Of a stretch of 64,000 nt of DNA, positions 54,074 through 63,827 are shown piece after piece. Position 1 is the first letter of the stretch. Each line of letters begins with the position of its first letter. Source of the DNA: Lujinxingia vulgaris (GTDB taxonomy: Bacteria > Myxococcota_A > Bradymonadia > Bradymonadales > Bradymonadaceae); contig NZ_VOSL01000142.1 in the NCBI RefSeq assembly GCF_007997005.1, positions 1-64,000 on the forward strand. Reading direction: 5' to 3'. A model generated the notes under the pieces. That model worked only from the letters and a program-made list of their open reading frames with translations, was not told the origin of the DNA and ran no database searches. Both the position numbers and the translations under genes were made by a program.

Positions 54074-55174
54074 TCAAGGATTTACAAAATCCACCGTATA
54101 ATGCCCGCGCCCGCGGGTACGCAGCGTACGCCCCCCCACCTCCAGTTCCAGCGCATAGTCGCCGTGGATGTTGTACTGCCAGGGCTTGCTCAACGCCGAG
54201 GCCACCAACCGCGCGGCCCGACCGTAGCTCGCCAGAAGATCTTTTTTCTCCATCCGATCTCCCCGCATCACAAAACGCATCTGCCCCTGGCCGCTATCCC
54301 CCTCCAACTGCACCGCATGCGGCACCTGATAGCCCGTTTCACCATCACCGCGCACATTGCCCGGGCGCAGCTGCGCGTCCGCGTCGCTGAACACAATGCG
54401 CTCCCCAACCCCCACCATCGCCCAGGTCAACGTGCGCCCCCCGAACTTCTCGCTCAGCTCGATCTCCCTCCAGATCACAAACACGTCGTCGTTATAATCC
54501 CGAAAACGCGAAAAACGCTTCGCAAGCTCGTAGGGCGCCACGTTCGTCGCCACATGATCGGCGTACCCGGCCCTGGACGCTTCCACCTGATGCCACTCCC
54601 CGTCGATCTGCACGCGCCCCTCCACATCGGCCCGCGGCGAGATCAGCGTAAAGCGATAATAATCCTCCCCCTGACGAATCTGTCCGCTACCGGGACGCCA
54701 CATCGGCATCGTGTTGCGAAAGGTCAGCTCCACCTTCACATCCCCATCATGCCGCAGCACAAAGGTATCATCGCCCTGAGCTTCCACCTGCGTTTTGGCG
54801 ATATCGAGCGCAAAGCGATCCTCGGCCGTCGTCCAATCCCCCCGGCTGACCCGCTCGCCATACTCGTAGCGCTCCTCACCCGGCAGCCGCACCCGCACCT
54901 GCGCCGCCCCATAACCGCTGCGGATCCCCAGGTTCGAGATCGTAAAATCCATCCCGATATGCCCGCCCCCCTCCAGATCCACCGAAAACCCGTAGCGCTC
55001 CGAATACGCCTGCCCCGAGCTCATCCGCGGGATCAACTCCCGCATCGACACCTGACGCGCCGCCGCCCCCTCACTCCACCCCTGCACCTGAGCACTCGCC
55101 AGAGCCGGCAGCGCGCTGAGCGCGCACACCATCATCAACCCCACCATCGACGTCGTCGTCCGTCTCTGTCGCAT
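54074..55174 (-). CDS. Secreted beta-rich protein, possibly lipocalin-like (Svf1/AttH type)
   Basis: The 366-residue protein has a signal peptide (MVGLMMVCALSALPALASAQ). The body is almost entirely beta strand: GHIGMDFTISNLGIRSGY, VELTFRNTMPMW, RVQIDGEWHQVEAS, FVIWREIEL and ALELEVGGRTLRTRGRG. The paired-barrel look and hDFTIsNL-type segment recall lipocalin-like proteins of the Svf1/AttH group, but I am not sure. It should be periplasmic. The ATG at 55174 has a GAGGAG site. It lies downstream of the MMPL transporter on the same strand, separated by 375 bases of repeats. Confidence 0.55.
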   Translation of the reverse strand: MRQRRTTTSMVGLMMVCALSALPALASAQVQGWSEGAAARQVSMRELIPRMSSGQAYSERYGFSVDLEGGGHIGMDFTISNLGIRSGYGAAQVRVRLPGEERYEYGERVSRGDWTTAEDRFALDIAKTQVEAQGDDTFVLRHDGDVKVELTFRNTMPMWRPGSGQIRQGEDYYRFTLISPRADVEGRVQIDGEWHQVEASRAGYADHVATNVAPYELAKRFSRFRDYNDDVFVIWREIELSEKFGGRTLTWAMVGVGERIVFSDADAQLRPGNVRGDGETGYQVPHAVQLEGDSGQGQMRFVMRGDRMEKKDLLASYGRAARLVASALSKPWQYNIHGDYALELEVGGRTLRTRGRGHYTVDFVNP

Positions 55175-55299
55175 CCTCGCTCCTCAGGCCACTTCGTGGC
55201 GCTTTGTTCTCAGCTCATCGTCGCACATGTCTTTCGACGCGTATCCCTTGCAGGCATTCATTCTAACACCGAGGCCCCGTCACCTTGCACCCCGCTCGG

Positions 55300-55548
55300 C
55301 AGCACCCGATCTTCCGAAACATGTTCGAACGCCTGGCACCCGATCTTCCGCAACGTGTTCGAACGCCTGGCACCCGAGCTTCCGAAACATGGTCGAACGC
55401 CTGGCACCCGCTCTTCTACAGCACCCGCGCTTCTGCGATGTGATCGAACGCCTGGCACCCGAGCTTCCGAAACATGGTCGAACGCCTGGCACCCGAGCTT
55501 CTGCAACATGTTCGAACGCCTGGCACCCGAGCTTCTGCACCCGCACCG
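55300..55548 (+). repeat. Dispersed repeat, 6-7 copies, mostly 34 bp
   Basis: Cores lie at 55330, 55364, 55398, 55449, 55483 and 55517. All steps are 34 except one of 51, where an orphan AGCACCCGCGCTTCTGCGAT half-unit is inserted. A leading orphan half-unit sits near 55300. Confidence 0.93.
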
Positions 55549-55549
55549 C

Positions 55550-58177
55550 CTACTTCTTCGCCGACACCCACCCCCATCCCCGCTGCTCGGCGACCCACAG
55601 AAACGCCGGCATCACCAGAATCGTCGCCAGAAACGCCGACGCGATCCCCACAATCGCCAGGTACCCCAGCGACTGCAACCCCGCGTAATTGGTCACCGCA
55701 AGCCCCCCAAACCCGATCATCGAGGTTACCGTCGTCATCCCGATCGCCGAGCCCACATGATCGATCACGCTCACCAGCTGGCCTCGCCCCTCCTCCAGAT
55801 AACGGTGGTAGAAATGCACCCCGTCATCCACCCCGATCCCGATGACCACAGGCAAGATCACCACGTTGAAAAAGTCCAGCTTGATCCCGAACCACCCGCA
55901 GAACCCGAACATCCACAACGCCCCCACAATCAGCGGGCTCAGTGAGATCACCGCCCGCAGCGGGCTGCCAAAAAAGAAGCTCAGAATCAGCAGCACGATC
56001 ACCAGCGCGATCCCCAGCATCCGCGCCCCGTCCTCCTTAATCTCATCGAGCATCGCCGTATAAATGTACGACTGGCTGGCCACCCGCACATCCACCCCCT
56101 CCAGATCGGTGGCCGCCTCCACCTCCCCCAGAAAACGCCGCGCCTGCTCCCCGACCATGTGATCGATGCGCTCGTTCACGTAGATCAAGTACTCATAGGC
56201 AAACGCCTCTCCCTCCGCCGGCGCTTTCGCCTCCGGCCCCGCCTCCCTGAACAATCTCTTGGTCCACACCGGAAGATCCTCAACCCCGATCGCCTCCACC
56301 TCCAGACTCTCACGCATCTCATCGATGCGCTCGCGCTGGCTCCCGCTCAAAAAGCTCAAATCATCATCGAGCGTCGTCTTGATCGCCTCGATCACCTCCA
56401 GCCGCTCGGCCTGCTCCGCTTCACTGCCCGGCAAAAACGCATAGATCGACGCCACCGAGCTCACCGTCTCAAGCTCCCCGGCCTGCTGACGCGCCTGCAA
56501 ATGCTCATAGAGACGGCGAGCATCGTCGGCCTCATCCACCAGCAGCAGCGTCGGCGTAGACGACTGCTGCCCCTTGAGCGCGCTCGTATACTTCGCGCCG
56601 GTGCTCAACTGCTTGCGCTCGGCCACGTAGCTCTCGGGATCGACCTCCCGGCGAACCTCCACCGCCCTCCCCTGCACCGCGCGCGCAAGCTGCCGCCCCA
56701 TCGCCCTGGCCTGCTGCTCGGCCACATCCTTCGCGTCGGGCTCGCCACGTTCCCAGGGCATAATCACCTGCCCCACGCGCCGAAAGTTCTCCTCAAAGCG
56801 CACCTGCCCCACCTGCGTGATCGCCCACACGCTGACCAGCGCCGCGGCAAACAGCGACGCCGGCGCCAGCCGCAACAAGCGCCCCCGCTTCAACGCTTTT
56901 TCAATCGCCCGCTCCCCCTCCACCACCTTCGGCTGATGCGGCCAGATGCGCTGAAACACAAGGATCATCGCCGGCATCGTGACCACCATCGCCACCACCG
57001 TCATCAACACCCCGGCCGCGGCCACCTGACCGAACTGACTCAACCCCCGAAACTGCGCAAACGAGAGCACCACAAAGGTCGCAAAGGTCGTCGACGCCCC
57101 CATCACCGTCGCCCGCCCCACCGAGTTATAACACGCCCACAGCGCGTCCACTGGCTCGCGCCCCTCGGCCCGCTCCCGATCGTAGCCGTTGAGCAGGTGA
57201 ATCGAAAAATCGATCCCCAGCCCCAGCAAAATCGCAAAGATAAACACCGTCACCGTGGTCAACTCACCGTGCGCCACAAACGCCAGCGCCAGCGTCCACA
57301 ACACCCCCATCACCAGCGGCCCCAGCACCAGCACCACCGCCCGAAACCGCCGAAAATACAGCGCGATCACCAGAAACAACCCCAGCAACGTAAACAACGC
57401 CGAGGTCTGAATATCACCCACGATCGAGGTATACTCACTCTGCCGCGAGACCAGCCCTCCCCCGTACTCCAGCTTCATCTCCGGATGATAGCTCGCCGGA
57501 TCCAGCGACTCGCCAAGCTCCCGCACCCGATCCAGCAGCTTGTTGGTCGCCGCCAGATCCGTCGACGTCTCCACAAAACGCACCACGATCGTCAGCGAAT
57601 ACCCATCATCACTCATCAGGTACTCTTTGTAGCTCTGGTGCGCCAGATCCTCGTAGCGCGCCTCCATATCCGAGGTGTCGATCAGCGCATCACTGCGCTC
57701 CTTTCTCCCCCCCAGCGGTACAAAGAGCGGGTTCTGCGCCCGCTTCTCCTCGCGAATCCGCCGCTTGATCCGGGTATGCAGCTCCTCCAGATCCTCCTTT
57801 TCCATGTAGAGCAGGCGGTTCTTCTCAAAAAACGCTTTATCATTATGGTAATGCGCCAGCGCGATCTGCGGCTGCTCCCGCAGGCGCTCGGCATACGCCT
57901 CGGCAAACGCCAGGTTGGCTTCCCGATCCGGCGAATCGATCACCACAAAGAGCGACGACCCCGACCCCACCCGATCGCCGACCTCCTCCATCGCCAGCGC
58001 CGCCTCCGAGGTGCTCGGCAAAAGCGCCCGAAAGTCGCTGTTGATGTTCCAGCGGCTGGCGATCACCGCGATCGACAAGAGCGTCACCACCACGCTCGCC
58101 GCCACCACCCAACCGGCCCTGCGCCCCACCCACTCGCGCATAAAGCGCTCTGCCATCCGCACCGCACCGCTCGCCAT
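55550..58177 (-). CDS. MMPL/RND-superfamily lipid exporter (HpnN-like)
   Basis: The 875-residue protein has the RND plan: one N-terminal helix (WVVAASVVVTLLSIAVIASR), a periplasmic loop, five helices, a second lone helix near 435-455, a second loop and five helices. The paired fourth-helix signatures are LGLGIDFSIHLLNGYD (first half) and IGIGVDDGVHFYHRYLEE (second half), whose acidic residues belong to the proton relay. Such proteins export lipids, hopanoids or siderophores across the inner membrane. The ATG at 58177 has GGAG 8 bases upstream. It is divergent from two glycosyltransferases with a 119-bp gap. Substrate not determinable. Confidence 0.9.
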   Translation of the reverse strand: MASGAVRMAERFMREWVGRRAGWVVAASVVVTLLSIAVIASRWNINSDFRALLPSTSEAALAMEEVGDRVGSGSSLFVVIDSPDREANLAFAEAYAERLREQPQIALAHYHNDKAFFEKNRLLYMEKEDLEELHTRIKRRIREEKRAQNPLFVPLGGRKERSDALIDTSDMEARYEDLAHQSYKEYLMSDDGYSLTIVVRFVETSTDLAATNKLLDRVRELGESLDPASYHPEMKLEYGGGLVSRQSEYTSIVGDIQTSALFTLLGLFLVIALYFRRFRAVVLVLGPLVMGVLWTLALAFVAHGELTTVTVFIFAILLGLGIDFSIHLLNGYDRERAEGREPVDALWACYNSVGRATVMGASTTFATFVVLSFAQFRGLSQFGQVAAAGVLMTVVAMVVTMPAMILVFQRIWPHQPKVVEGERAIEKALKRGRLLRLAPASLFAAALVSVWAITQVGQVRFEENFRRVGQVIMPWERGEPDAKDVAEQQARAMGRQLARAVQGRAVEVRREVDPESYVAERKQLSTGAKYTSALKGQQSSTPTLLLVDEADDARRLYEHLQARQQAGELETVSSVASIYAFLPGSEAEQAERLEVIEAIKTTLDDDLSFLSGSQRERIDEMRESLEVEAIGVEDLPVWTKRLFREAGPEAKAPAEGEAFAYEYLIYVNERIDHMVGEQARRFLGEVEAATDLEGVDVRVASQSYIYTAMLDEIKEDGARMLGIALVIVLLILSFFFGSPLRAVISLSPLIVGALWMFGFCGWFGIKLDFFNVVILPVVIGIGVDDGVHFYHRYLEEGRGQLVSVIDHVGSAIGMTTVTSMIGFGGLAVTNYAGLQSLGYLAIVGIASAFLATILVMPAFLWVAEQRGWGWVSAKK

Positions 58178-58296
58178 TATCTCGTCTCCAGACCACCAAT
58201 TCGTTTAAACGCACGCCGCGCCCTCTCCGGTCGCGCCTCACAGCCACCTTGCCCTCATCACAAAGCGTGCTATGAGTGCCCTCGGAGTATCGCACC

Positions 58297-59463
58297 ATGA
58301 CCCAAAACACCACATCTTCCGCCTCGCTCAACGCCTGCGTCATGCTCGACGCCCGTTACCTCAACGGGCGCCACAGCGGCATCGGACGCTACACTCTGCG
58401 CCTCGTCGAAGAGCTCCTGGCTCAGGACGACGCCCTGCGCCTGCGCCTGCTGACTCACCCCAACAACCCCGCCCCCCTTTCCCATCCCAGGGTGCAGTGC
58501 CAGACGTTTGATGCCGCCCCGAATTCACTCACCACCCGCTTTCGGCTGGCGCGCGCGATCGACTTTCGCGGCGTCGATCTTTTTCACTCCCCCTTTAACA
58601 TCCTGCCCGCCGACCTCCCGGTGCCCGCGCTCTTTACGCTCCACGACATCATGTGGCTGCTCAACCCCGACTACTGCACCGATGTCTGGTGGCGAAAGCT
58701 CGTCACCGGAACCTTTTATCAAAACTTTATCCCCCGCTCCGCCGCTGAAGCCCGGCATATCCTGACCGTCTCGCATACCTCTCGGCAGGCCATCGAGGAT
58801 CATTTTCCCGACATGCGCGGCCGCGTCAGCGTCACCTACAACGGCCTCGATCCCTTCTTCACCCCCATGCCCCCCGAGGAGGCCTGGCCCCTGCTCGGGC
58901 GCTGGCTCGCCCCCCGCTCGCGCTTTGTCCTCGTCGTCGGGCAGGGCTCCCCCTACAAGAACCACCCGGGCGCCCTGCGCGCCTTCATCGAGGCCTTCGC
59001 CGACGATCCCCACACCTACTTTGTGCTGGTCCGACGCCTCGATGAGAGCTCCAATCGCGAGCTCGGCCAACTGCTCGCCGATCCCCGCCTGGGCTCGCGC
59101 GTCATTCGCATCGGCTACGTCTCCAGCGACGAGCTTCGCGCCCTCTACAGCATGGCGATGACCTTTCTCTTCCCCTCTTTCTACGAGGGCTTTGGCCTGC
59201 CCGCGCTCGAAGCAATGGCCTGCGGCGCGCCGGTGATCACCTCCAATCAGGGGGCCCCGGCCGAAGTCTGCCAGGGGGGCGCGATGCTGATCGACCCGCA
59301 CGACACTCAGGCGCTGGCCGGCGCCCTGCGCCAACTTCGTGACGATCCAGACCTCGCCCGCGAGCTCCGCCAACGCGGCCAGGCCCGCGCCGCCCGCTTC
59401 ACCTGGGAGGCCTGCGCAAACGCCGCACTTCAAGCCTACCGCCGCGTACTCCACCCTGCCTGA
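58297..59463 (+). CDS. Family 4 glycosyltransferase (first of a pair)
   Basis: The protein is a GT-B retaining glycosyltransferase of about 388 residues: MLDARYLNGRHSGIGRYTL opens the N-terminal Rossmann half, and the C-terminal half has VLVVGQGSPYKNH and the nucleotide-sugar site SFYEGFGLPALEAMACGAPVITSN. It transfers a sugar from a nucleotide donor on the cytoplasmic side of the membrane. I use the ATG at 58297 (GGAG 9 bases upstream); the frame is open to 58276. The stop is 10 bases before the second glycosyltransferase, so they form an operon, perhaps for a surface glycan or glycolipid. Confidence 0.9.
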   Translation: MTQNTTSSASLNACVMLDARYLNGRHSGIGRYTLRLVEELLAQDDALRLRLLTHPNNPAPLSHPRVQCQTFDAAPNSLTTRFRLARAIDFRGVDLFHSPFNILPADLPVPALFTLHDIMWLLNPDYCTDVWWRKLVTGTFYQNFIPRSAAEARHILTVSHTSRQAIEDHFPDMRGRVSVTYNGLDPFFTPMPPEEAWPLLGRWLAPRSRFVLVVGQGSPYKNHPGALRAFIEAFADDPHTYFVLVRRLDESSNRELGQLLADPRLGSRVIRIGYVSSDELRALYSMAMTFLFPSFYEGFGLPALEAMACGAPVITSNQGAPAEVCQGGAMLIDPHDTQALAGALRQLRDDPDLARELRQRGQARAARFTWEACANAALQAYRRVLHPA

Positions 59464-59473
59464 GGAGGCCCTC

Positions 59474-60634
59474 ATGGCCCGCATTCTCATCGACGCTCGC
59501 TGCCTGGGCGACTCCCCCACCGGGGTTGGAAGCTACGCCCGAGCGCTGATCGCGCATCTGGCCGAGCTCCCCCACGACCACGAACTTGTGCTGCTGCGCA
59601 ACCGCAACAACACCGCCCCCATCACCGACGCCGCCCTCCCCCAGATCGCCAGCGCCTGCCCCCCCGACAACCTCAAAAACCACCTGCTCGGACACCGCGC
59701 CCTGGCCGACGCCGCCTCCCAGCTCGGCTCGCCAGATCTCTACCACAGCCTCTTTCACATCCTGCCCCGCTATACCCGCCAGGCCCTGCCCAACGCCGGC
59801 GTTGTCACCACGCTGCACGACCTGGTCTGGCTCGATCACCCCGACGCCTCCCAACCCACCTGGCTCAAGGCCCGCTCCATCCAGGCCTTTGCCCGCGCCG
59901 CCATCCCGCACGCTCTCAACGCGAGCGACGCCGTCATCGCCATCAGCCGCCCCACCGCCGAGCGCGCCCGCCAGCTTTTGAGCTCCCCCTCGACCTCCCT
60001 CCACACCATCCATCACGGCGTCCACGCGCGCTTCTTCGAGCCCCCGCCCCCCCTCACCGGTCCCCTCTCCGAGCTGGCCGCCCCCGACGCCCCTCCCTTC
60101 TTCGTGGCCATCGGCAACCACAAGCCCTACAAGAACCTGCGCCTGCTCATCGACGCCTTCGCCCGCCTGCCCGCCCACTCCCCCCGCCCCCACCTGGTGC
60201 TCATCGGCGACTGCCAGGGCCTCTCCACCCACATCGGCGAATCCGGCGTCAGCGAACGCATCCACCTTCCGGGCCTGGTCGATGACGAGCAGCTTCGCGC
60301 TCTCCTCGGCCGCGCCCGCGCCTTTGTCTTCCCCTCCCTGGTCGAAGGGTTTGGACTTCCCATCCTGGAGGCCATGGCCATGGGCCGCCCCACCCTGGTC
60401 TCCGATCTTGAGCCCATGCGCTCCATCGCCGGCGAGTCCGCGCTGCACTTTGCTCCCCACGCCCCCGACGATTTAAGCCGCCTGCTCCACCGCCTCCTCG
60501 TCGCCCCCGAGCTCGCCGCGCGCCTCTCGGAGCGCAGCCTCAAGCGCGCCCACAGCTTCCGCTGGCAACACACCGCCGAGCGCACCCTGCAGGTCTACGA
60601 AGCGCTCCTGGCGCGGCGCGCAACCCCTACGTGA
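59474..60634 (+). CDS. Family 4 glycosyltransferase (second of a pair)
   Basis: The 386-residue GT-B enzyme is a paralogue of its upstream neighbour: ARILIDARCLGDSPTGVGSYAR at the start, FFVAIGNHKPYKNLRLLIDAF in the middle and PSLVEGFGLPILEAMAMGRPTLVSD at the donor site. The ATG at 59474 follows GAGGAGG by 5 bases and fits the family start; the longer open frame from 59339 overlaps the first gene and is not used. It probably acts on the same glycan as its partner. A repeat array follows. Confidence 0.92.
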   Translation: MARILIDARCLGDSPTGVGSYARALIAHLAELPHDHELVLLRNRNNTAPITDAALPQIASACPPDNLKNHLLGHRALADAASQLGSPDLYHSLFHILPRYTRQALPNAGVVTTLHDLVWLDHPDASQPTWLKARSIQAFARAAIPHALNASDAVIAISRPTAERARQLLSSPSTSLHTIHHGVHARFFEPPPPLTGPLSELAAPDAPPFFVAIGNHKPYKNLRLLIDAFARLPAHSPRPHLVLIGDCQGLSTHIGESGVSERIHLPGLVDDEQLRALLGRARAFVFPSLVEGFGLPILEAMAMGRPTLVSDLEPMRSIAGESALHFAPHAPDDLSRLLHRLLVAPELAARLSERSLKRAHSFRWQHTAERTLQVYEALLARRATPT

Positions 60635-60651
60635 TCGCTTCAGCCTGCCCG

Positions 60652-60812
60652 CGATCGAACGCCTGGCACCCGATCTTCGACAACATGATCGAACGCCTGG
60701 CACCCGCTCTTCGAGAACATGATCGAACGCCTGGCACCCGATCTTCCGCGCCATGATCGAACGCCTGGCACCCGATCTTCGACAACATGATCGAACGCCT
60801 GGCACTCACGCT
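60652..60812 (+). repeat. Dispersed repeat, 5 copies at exactly 34 bp
   Basis: Cores lie at 60660, 60694, 60728, 60762 and 60796. Spacers are TTCGACAACATG and close variants. It lies between the convergent glycosyltransferase and tmk genes. Confidence 0.95.
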
Positions 60813-60821
60813 TCCCGCCCC

Positions 60822-61481
60822 TCACCCCGGCAACATGCTCTCCACGACGTCCCAGATCGCCTCGGCCAACGCCTCCCGCTCCTGCGACGCATCCAGACGC
60901 ACAATGGGCTGCCCCTCGTCGGCGAGCATCGTCATCACCTCATCATAGCGACGCTCAAGCCTCCCCAGCTTCTCTCGCGTCTCATACAGCTCGCGCTGCC
61001 CCCCGCGCCCCGTCAATCGCGACATGCAGACCTCAACCGACGCCTCCAGAAAAATCGTCACGTCCGGCACCCGCGCACGCGAGTTAAGCTCACGCACCCA
61101 CCCGTAATCCACCCGCTCCTCCCCATCGATATCCCCCTGGTACACCAGACTGGAGTGGTAGTAGCGATCCGAGATCGCCACACATCCTGCGGCCAACGCC
61201 GGCTCCACCTGGGACTCGATATGATCGAGCCGGTCTGCCGCAAAGAGCAGCGCCAGCGTCTCGCGCCCCACCGGCCGCCCGCCGGCTTCATCGGGCACCA
61301 CCACCCGGCCGGTAAGCATCTGCCGAATCAGCGTCCCGATCGGTCCCTCCGAAGGCTCACAACTCGTCGACACACCCCACCCCTCTCGCCGCAGGCGCTC
61401 GGCCAGCGCCTCGCTCTGAGTCGTCGTCCCCGCCCCATCCAAACCCTCAATCACCACAAACGGTACGGCCTTCGTCACCAT
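60822..61481 (-). CDS. tmk: Thymidylate kinase
   Basis: The protein of about 219 residues has a P-loop FVVIEGLDGAGTTTQ (about 8-22), the DR-Y motif ISDRYYHSSLVYQG (about 105), and a lid region LTGRGGQRELYETREKLGRLERRY. It phosphorylates dTMP to dTDP. The LID order (Arg in the lid rather than in the P-loop) suggests the E. coli-like type. I prefer the ATG at 61481, with GAGG 9 bases upstream, over the GTG at 61487. It is alone on its strand, with repeat arrays on both sides. Confidence 0.93.
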   Translation of the reverse strand: MVTKAVPFVVIEGLDGAGTTTQSEALAERLRREGWGVSTSCEPSEGPIGTLIRQMLTGRVVVPDEAGGRPVGRETLALLFAADRLDHIESQVEPALAAGCVAISDRYYHSSLVYQGDIDGEERVDYGWVRELNSRARVPDVTIFLEASVEVCMSRLTGRGGQRELYETREKLGRLERRYDEVMTMLADEGQPIVRLDASQEREALAEAIWDVVESMLPG

Positions 61482-61599
61482 CGTCACTCGCCTCGCAACC
61501 TGCCTTTAACCCTCAACATCATCGTTCCGACACTCGACTCACACCCCACCACCATCCCCTCGCTACCTCAATCCCACGATCCCCGCTCCGAGACCAGCC

Positions 61600-61925
61600 C
61601 CGTCGGAGCGCCTGGCACTCGATCTTCTACGCAGACGCAACGCTCATGATCGAACGCCTGGCACCCGATCTTCTACGGGCACACGATCTTCCTACAATCA
61701 CCCATGATCGAACGCCTGGCACCCGATCTTCTACGGGCACACGATCTTCCTCCCATAACCCGTGTTCGAACGCCTGGCACCCGATCTTCCTACAATCACC
61801 CATGATCGAACGCCTGGCACATGATCTTCTACGGGCACACGATCTTCCTACAATCACCCATGATCGAACGCCTGGCACCCGATCTTCTACACAGCTCTCA
61901 CGATCGAACGCCTGGCACCCGATCC
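61600..61925 (+). repeat. Dispersed repeat, about 8 copies with orphan half-units
   Basis: Full copies lie near 61611, 61655, 61713, 61771, 61810, 61868 and 61907. Orphan GGGCACACGATCTTCCTAC fragments between them show internal deletion or duplication of part-units. It fills most of the gap between tmk and the hydratase gene. Confidence 0.9.
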
Positions 61926-61938
61926 TCACCACCTCCCA

Positions 61939-62700
61939 TCACCCCTTACGCCTCAAAAACCGCTCCACCCGCTCCCAATGCGCCTCACTCACCCAGAGAT
62001 CGCAAAACGCCTCCAGCTCTCCCTCCATCGCCACATCCCGAGGCTCTTCGAGCGCGCGACGAGCCCCGGCCTTCAGCGCCGCGGTGACCTCCGGCTCACA
62101 CCCCGCCAGGCGCTCGGCCAACGCCATCACCCGTACATCCAGCGCGTCCTTCTCCACCACCTCCTCGACAAACCCCGCGGCCAGCGCCTGCTCCGCCCCC
62201 AGCACCTCCGCGCACCCCAGCCACTTCAGCGCCCGGGCTCGCCCCACCTTCTCCACCAGCCGCGTCAGCCCACCCCACCCCGGCGTCAGACCGAACCTCC
62301 CCTGGGTCATCCCCAGGCGCGCGCCCTCGGCCATCACGCACATATCAAACGCCAGCATCAACTCCACCCCGCCCCCATACGCGTCGCCGTTGACCCGCGC
62401 CACCGTCCAGCAGCGCAGCGCCTCAAGTCGCTCCAGAATTCGCCGCATCCGCCTCGACATCGCCTCCACCTCCTCGCGCGTTCGCAGCCCGGCAAACTCT
62501 CGAAGATCCCCTCCCGATACAAACGCACGCCCCGCCCCACCCACCACCAGCACCCGCAACGTCGGCGTACGCTCAGCCCGCGAGAGCACCTCCTCCAACC
62601 CGGCCATCACCTCCGCATTGACCGCGTTGAGCCGCTCCTCCCGCGCAACCTCCACCCACCACACATCACCCGCCAGACGCTCTTCACACCGAACCGCCAT
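61939..62700 (-). CDS. Enoyl-CoA hydratase/isomerase family protein
   Basis: The 253-residue crotonase-fold protein has NAVNAEVMAGLEEVL near the start, the oxyanion-hole loop RAFVSGGDLREFA (about 64) and NGDAYGGGVELMLAFDMCVM (about 107), followed by GLTPGWGGLTRLVEKVG at the second catalytic region. The typical catalytic glutamates of hydratases are not both obvious, so it may be an isomerase or decarboxylase relative. I use the ATG at 62700 (GGAG 5 bases upstream); the frame is open to 62718. It lies 39 bases downstream of a lipoprotein gene on the same strand. Confidence 0.88.
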   Translation of the reverse strand: MAVRCEERLAGDVWWVEVAREERLNAVNAEVMAGLEEVLSRAERTPTLRVLVVGGAGRAFVSGGDLREFAGLRTREEVEAMSRRMRRILERLEALRCWTVARVNGDAYGGGVELMLAFDMCVMAEGARLGMTQGRFGLTPGWGGLTRLVEKVGRARALKWLGCAEVLGAEQALAAGFVEEVVEKDALDVRVMALAERLAGCEPEVTAALKAGARRALEEPRDVAMEGELEAFCDLWVSEAHWERVERFLRRKG

Positions 62701-62739
62701 CACCTCTCCCTGCACCACTGAAGCATCCCGAACTCACCC

Positions 62740-63696
62740 TCAACGCTGCGCCTCAACCTGAGCCTGCCCGGCCTTGATCTCCAGCGCTCGCCGCGCCTGC
62801 TCGCGCACCCGACTCACATGGTGCGCCTCGGCCAGCGTCTCCAGATACACCGCCACCCACGGCGTCGACAACGTGCCTAACTTCGGCAACAACCCGATCA
62901 AATCATCATAGCGTTGCTCCCGACTCATCCGCTCGGCGAGCTCGGTCAGCGCCCGGGCCGCCCCCTCAGACTCCATCTCCCAGAGCGCCTGCGCCGCCGC
63001 AAACGCCACCTCCTCATCCCCCCCGCCGGCCGCCTGGATCAGCGCATCTTCCGCCTCCTCCACCGCCCCCTCCACCACCCGCTGCACCGCCAACAACCTG
63101 GCGCTGGCCTCCGCCTCCTCATCCGCACACCACCGGCCCAACTCCCCGCCCCGGGCCTGATACACCAGCGCCTGCGCCCTCAACCCCTCCATCACCTCCT
63201 CCACCCCCTGACGCAACAACGTGCGCCCCAGCGCCCCCAGCAGCGCCTCGGGCGGCCGGTCGCTGACCAACGGATGACGCACCACATGCTGCGCCCGCAT
63301 CGACACCATCTCCCCATCACCCCCGACCACCTCCGAGCCCAGACGGCCCTCCACGCGCACCACCATCACCGAGCCTTCCAACGCCTGATTCAACGTCACG
63401 CGATACACAAGCCTCCCCTTCACACCCTCGCTGCCGCCGGCCCGACTCAACCCCTCATCACTGGCCACCAACGCCCGCTCCCACCACTCCTGCACCCTCC
63501 CCGGCTCCGGCGCCCAACCCTGGCTCCCCACTCGTCCGGCGTCCTCCCCCTCCTCCATCACCTGCATCGCCACCACCCGATACGGCGCCCCCCGCGCCTC
63601 CTCCGCCTGCGCACCTCGACTACACCCCGCCCCCAGGGCACACCCCCAGACAAGGCTCACCCACACGATCAGCAGCCGTCCCCCCAGACGCTCCAT
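62740..63696 (-). CDS. Lipoprotein with helical repeats, function unknown
   Basis: The 318-residue protein has a lipoprotein signal peptide (LLIVWVSLVWGCALGAGC) with the lipid-carrying cysteine near residue 25. A beta-containing region follows (RLVYRVTLNQALEGSVMVVRVEG), and the last 150 residues are helix pairs resembling HEAT or TPR repeats (VAFAAAQALWEMESEGAARAL). The ATG at 63696 has a GGGGGAG site. It is upstream of the crotonase-family gene, but a shared function is not evident. Confidence 0.75.
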   Translation of the reverse strand: MERLGGRLLIVWVSLVWGCALGAGCSRGAQAEEARGAPYRVVAMQVMEEGEDAGRVGSQGWAPEPGRVQEWWERALVASDEGLSRAGGSEGVKGRLVYRVTLNQALEGSVMVVRVEGRLGSEVVGGDGEMVSMRAQHVVRHPLVSDRPPEALLGALGRTLLRQGVEEVMEGLRAQALVYQARGGELGRWCADEEAEASARLLAVQRVVEGAVEEAEDALIQAAGGGDEEVAFAAAQALWEMESEGAARALTELAERMSREQRYDDLIGLLPKLGTLSTPWVAVYLETLAEAHHVSRVREQARRALEIKAGQAQVEAQR

Positions 63697-63827
63697 CGCT
63701 CCCCCTCTCCCCTGGTTTGCACAAAGACCTCCCCCTCAAACGTGCACACCAGCCCCACCCACGTCGAACAGATTACCCCGATCCATCAACCACTTAGACC
63801 GTCATCACCGCTACCAACCGAACTTCC

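Noticed and set aside
56159-58300. 713-codon plus-strand frame opposite the MMPL gene
   Set aside because: Composition is basic and Arg/His-rich, typical of an antisense shadow, and the minus-strand transporter is unambiguous.
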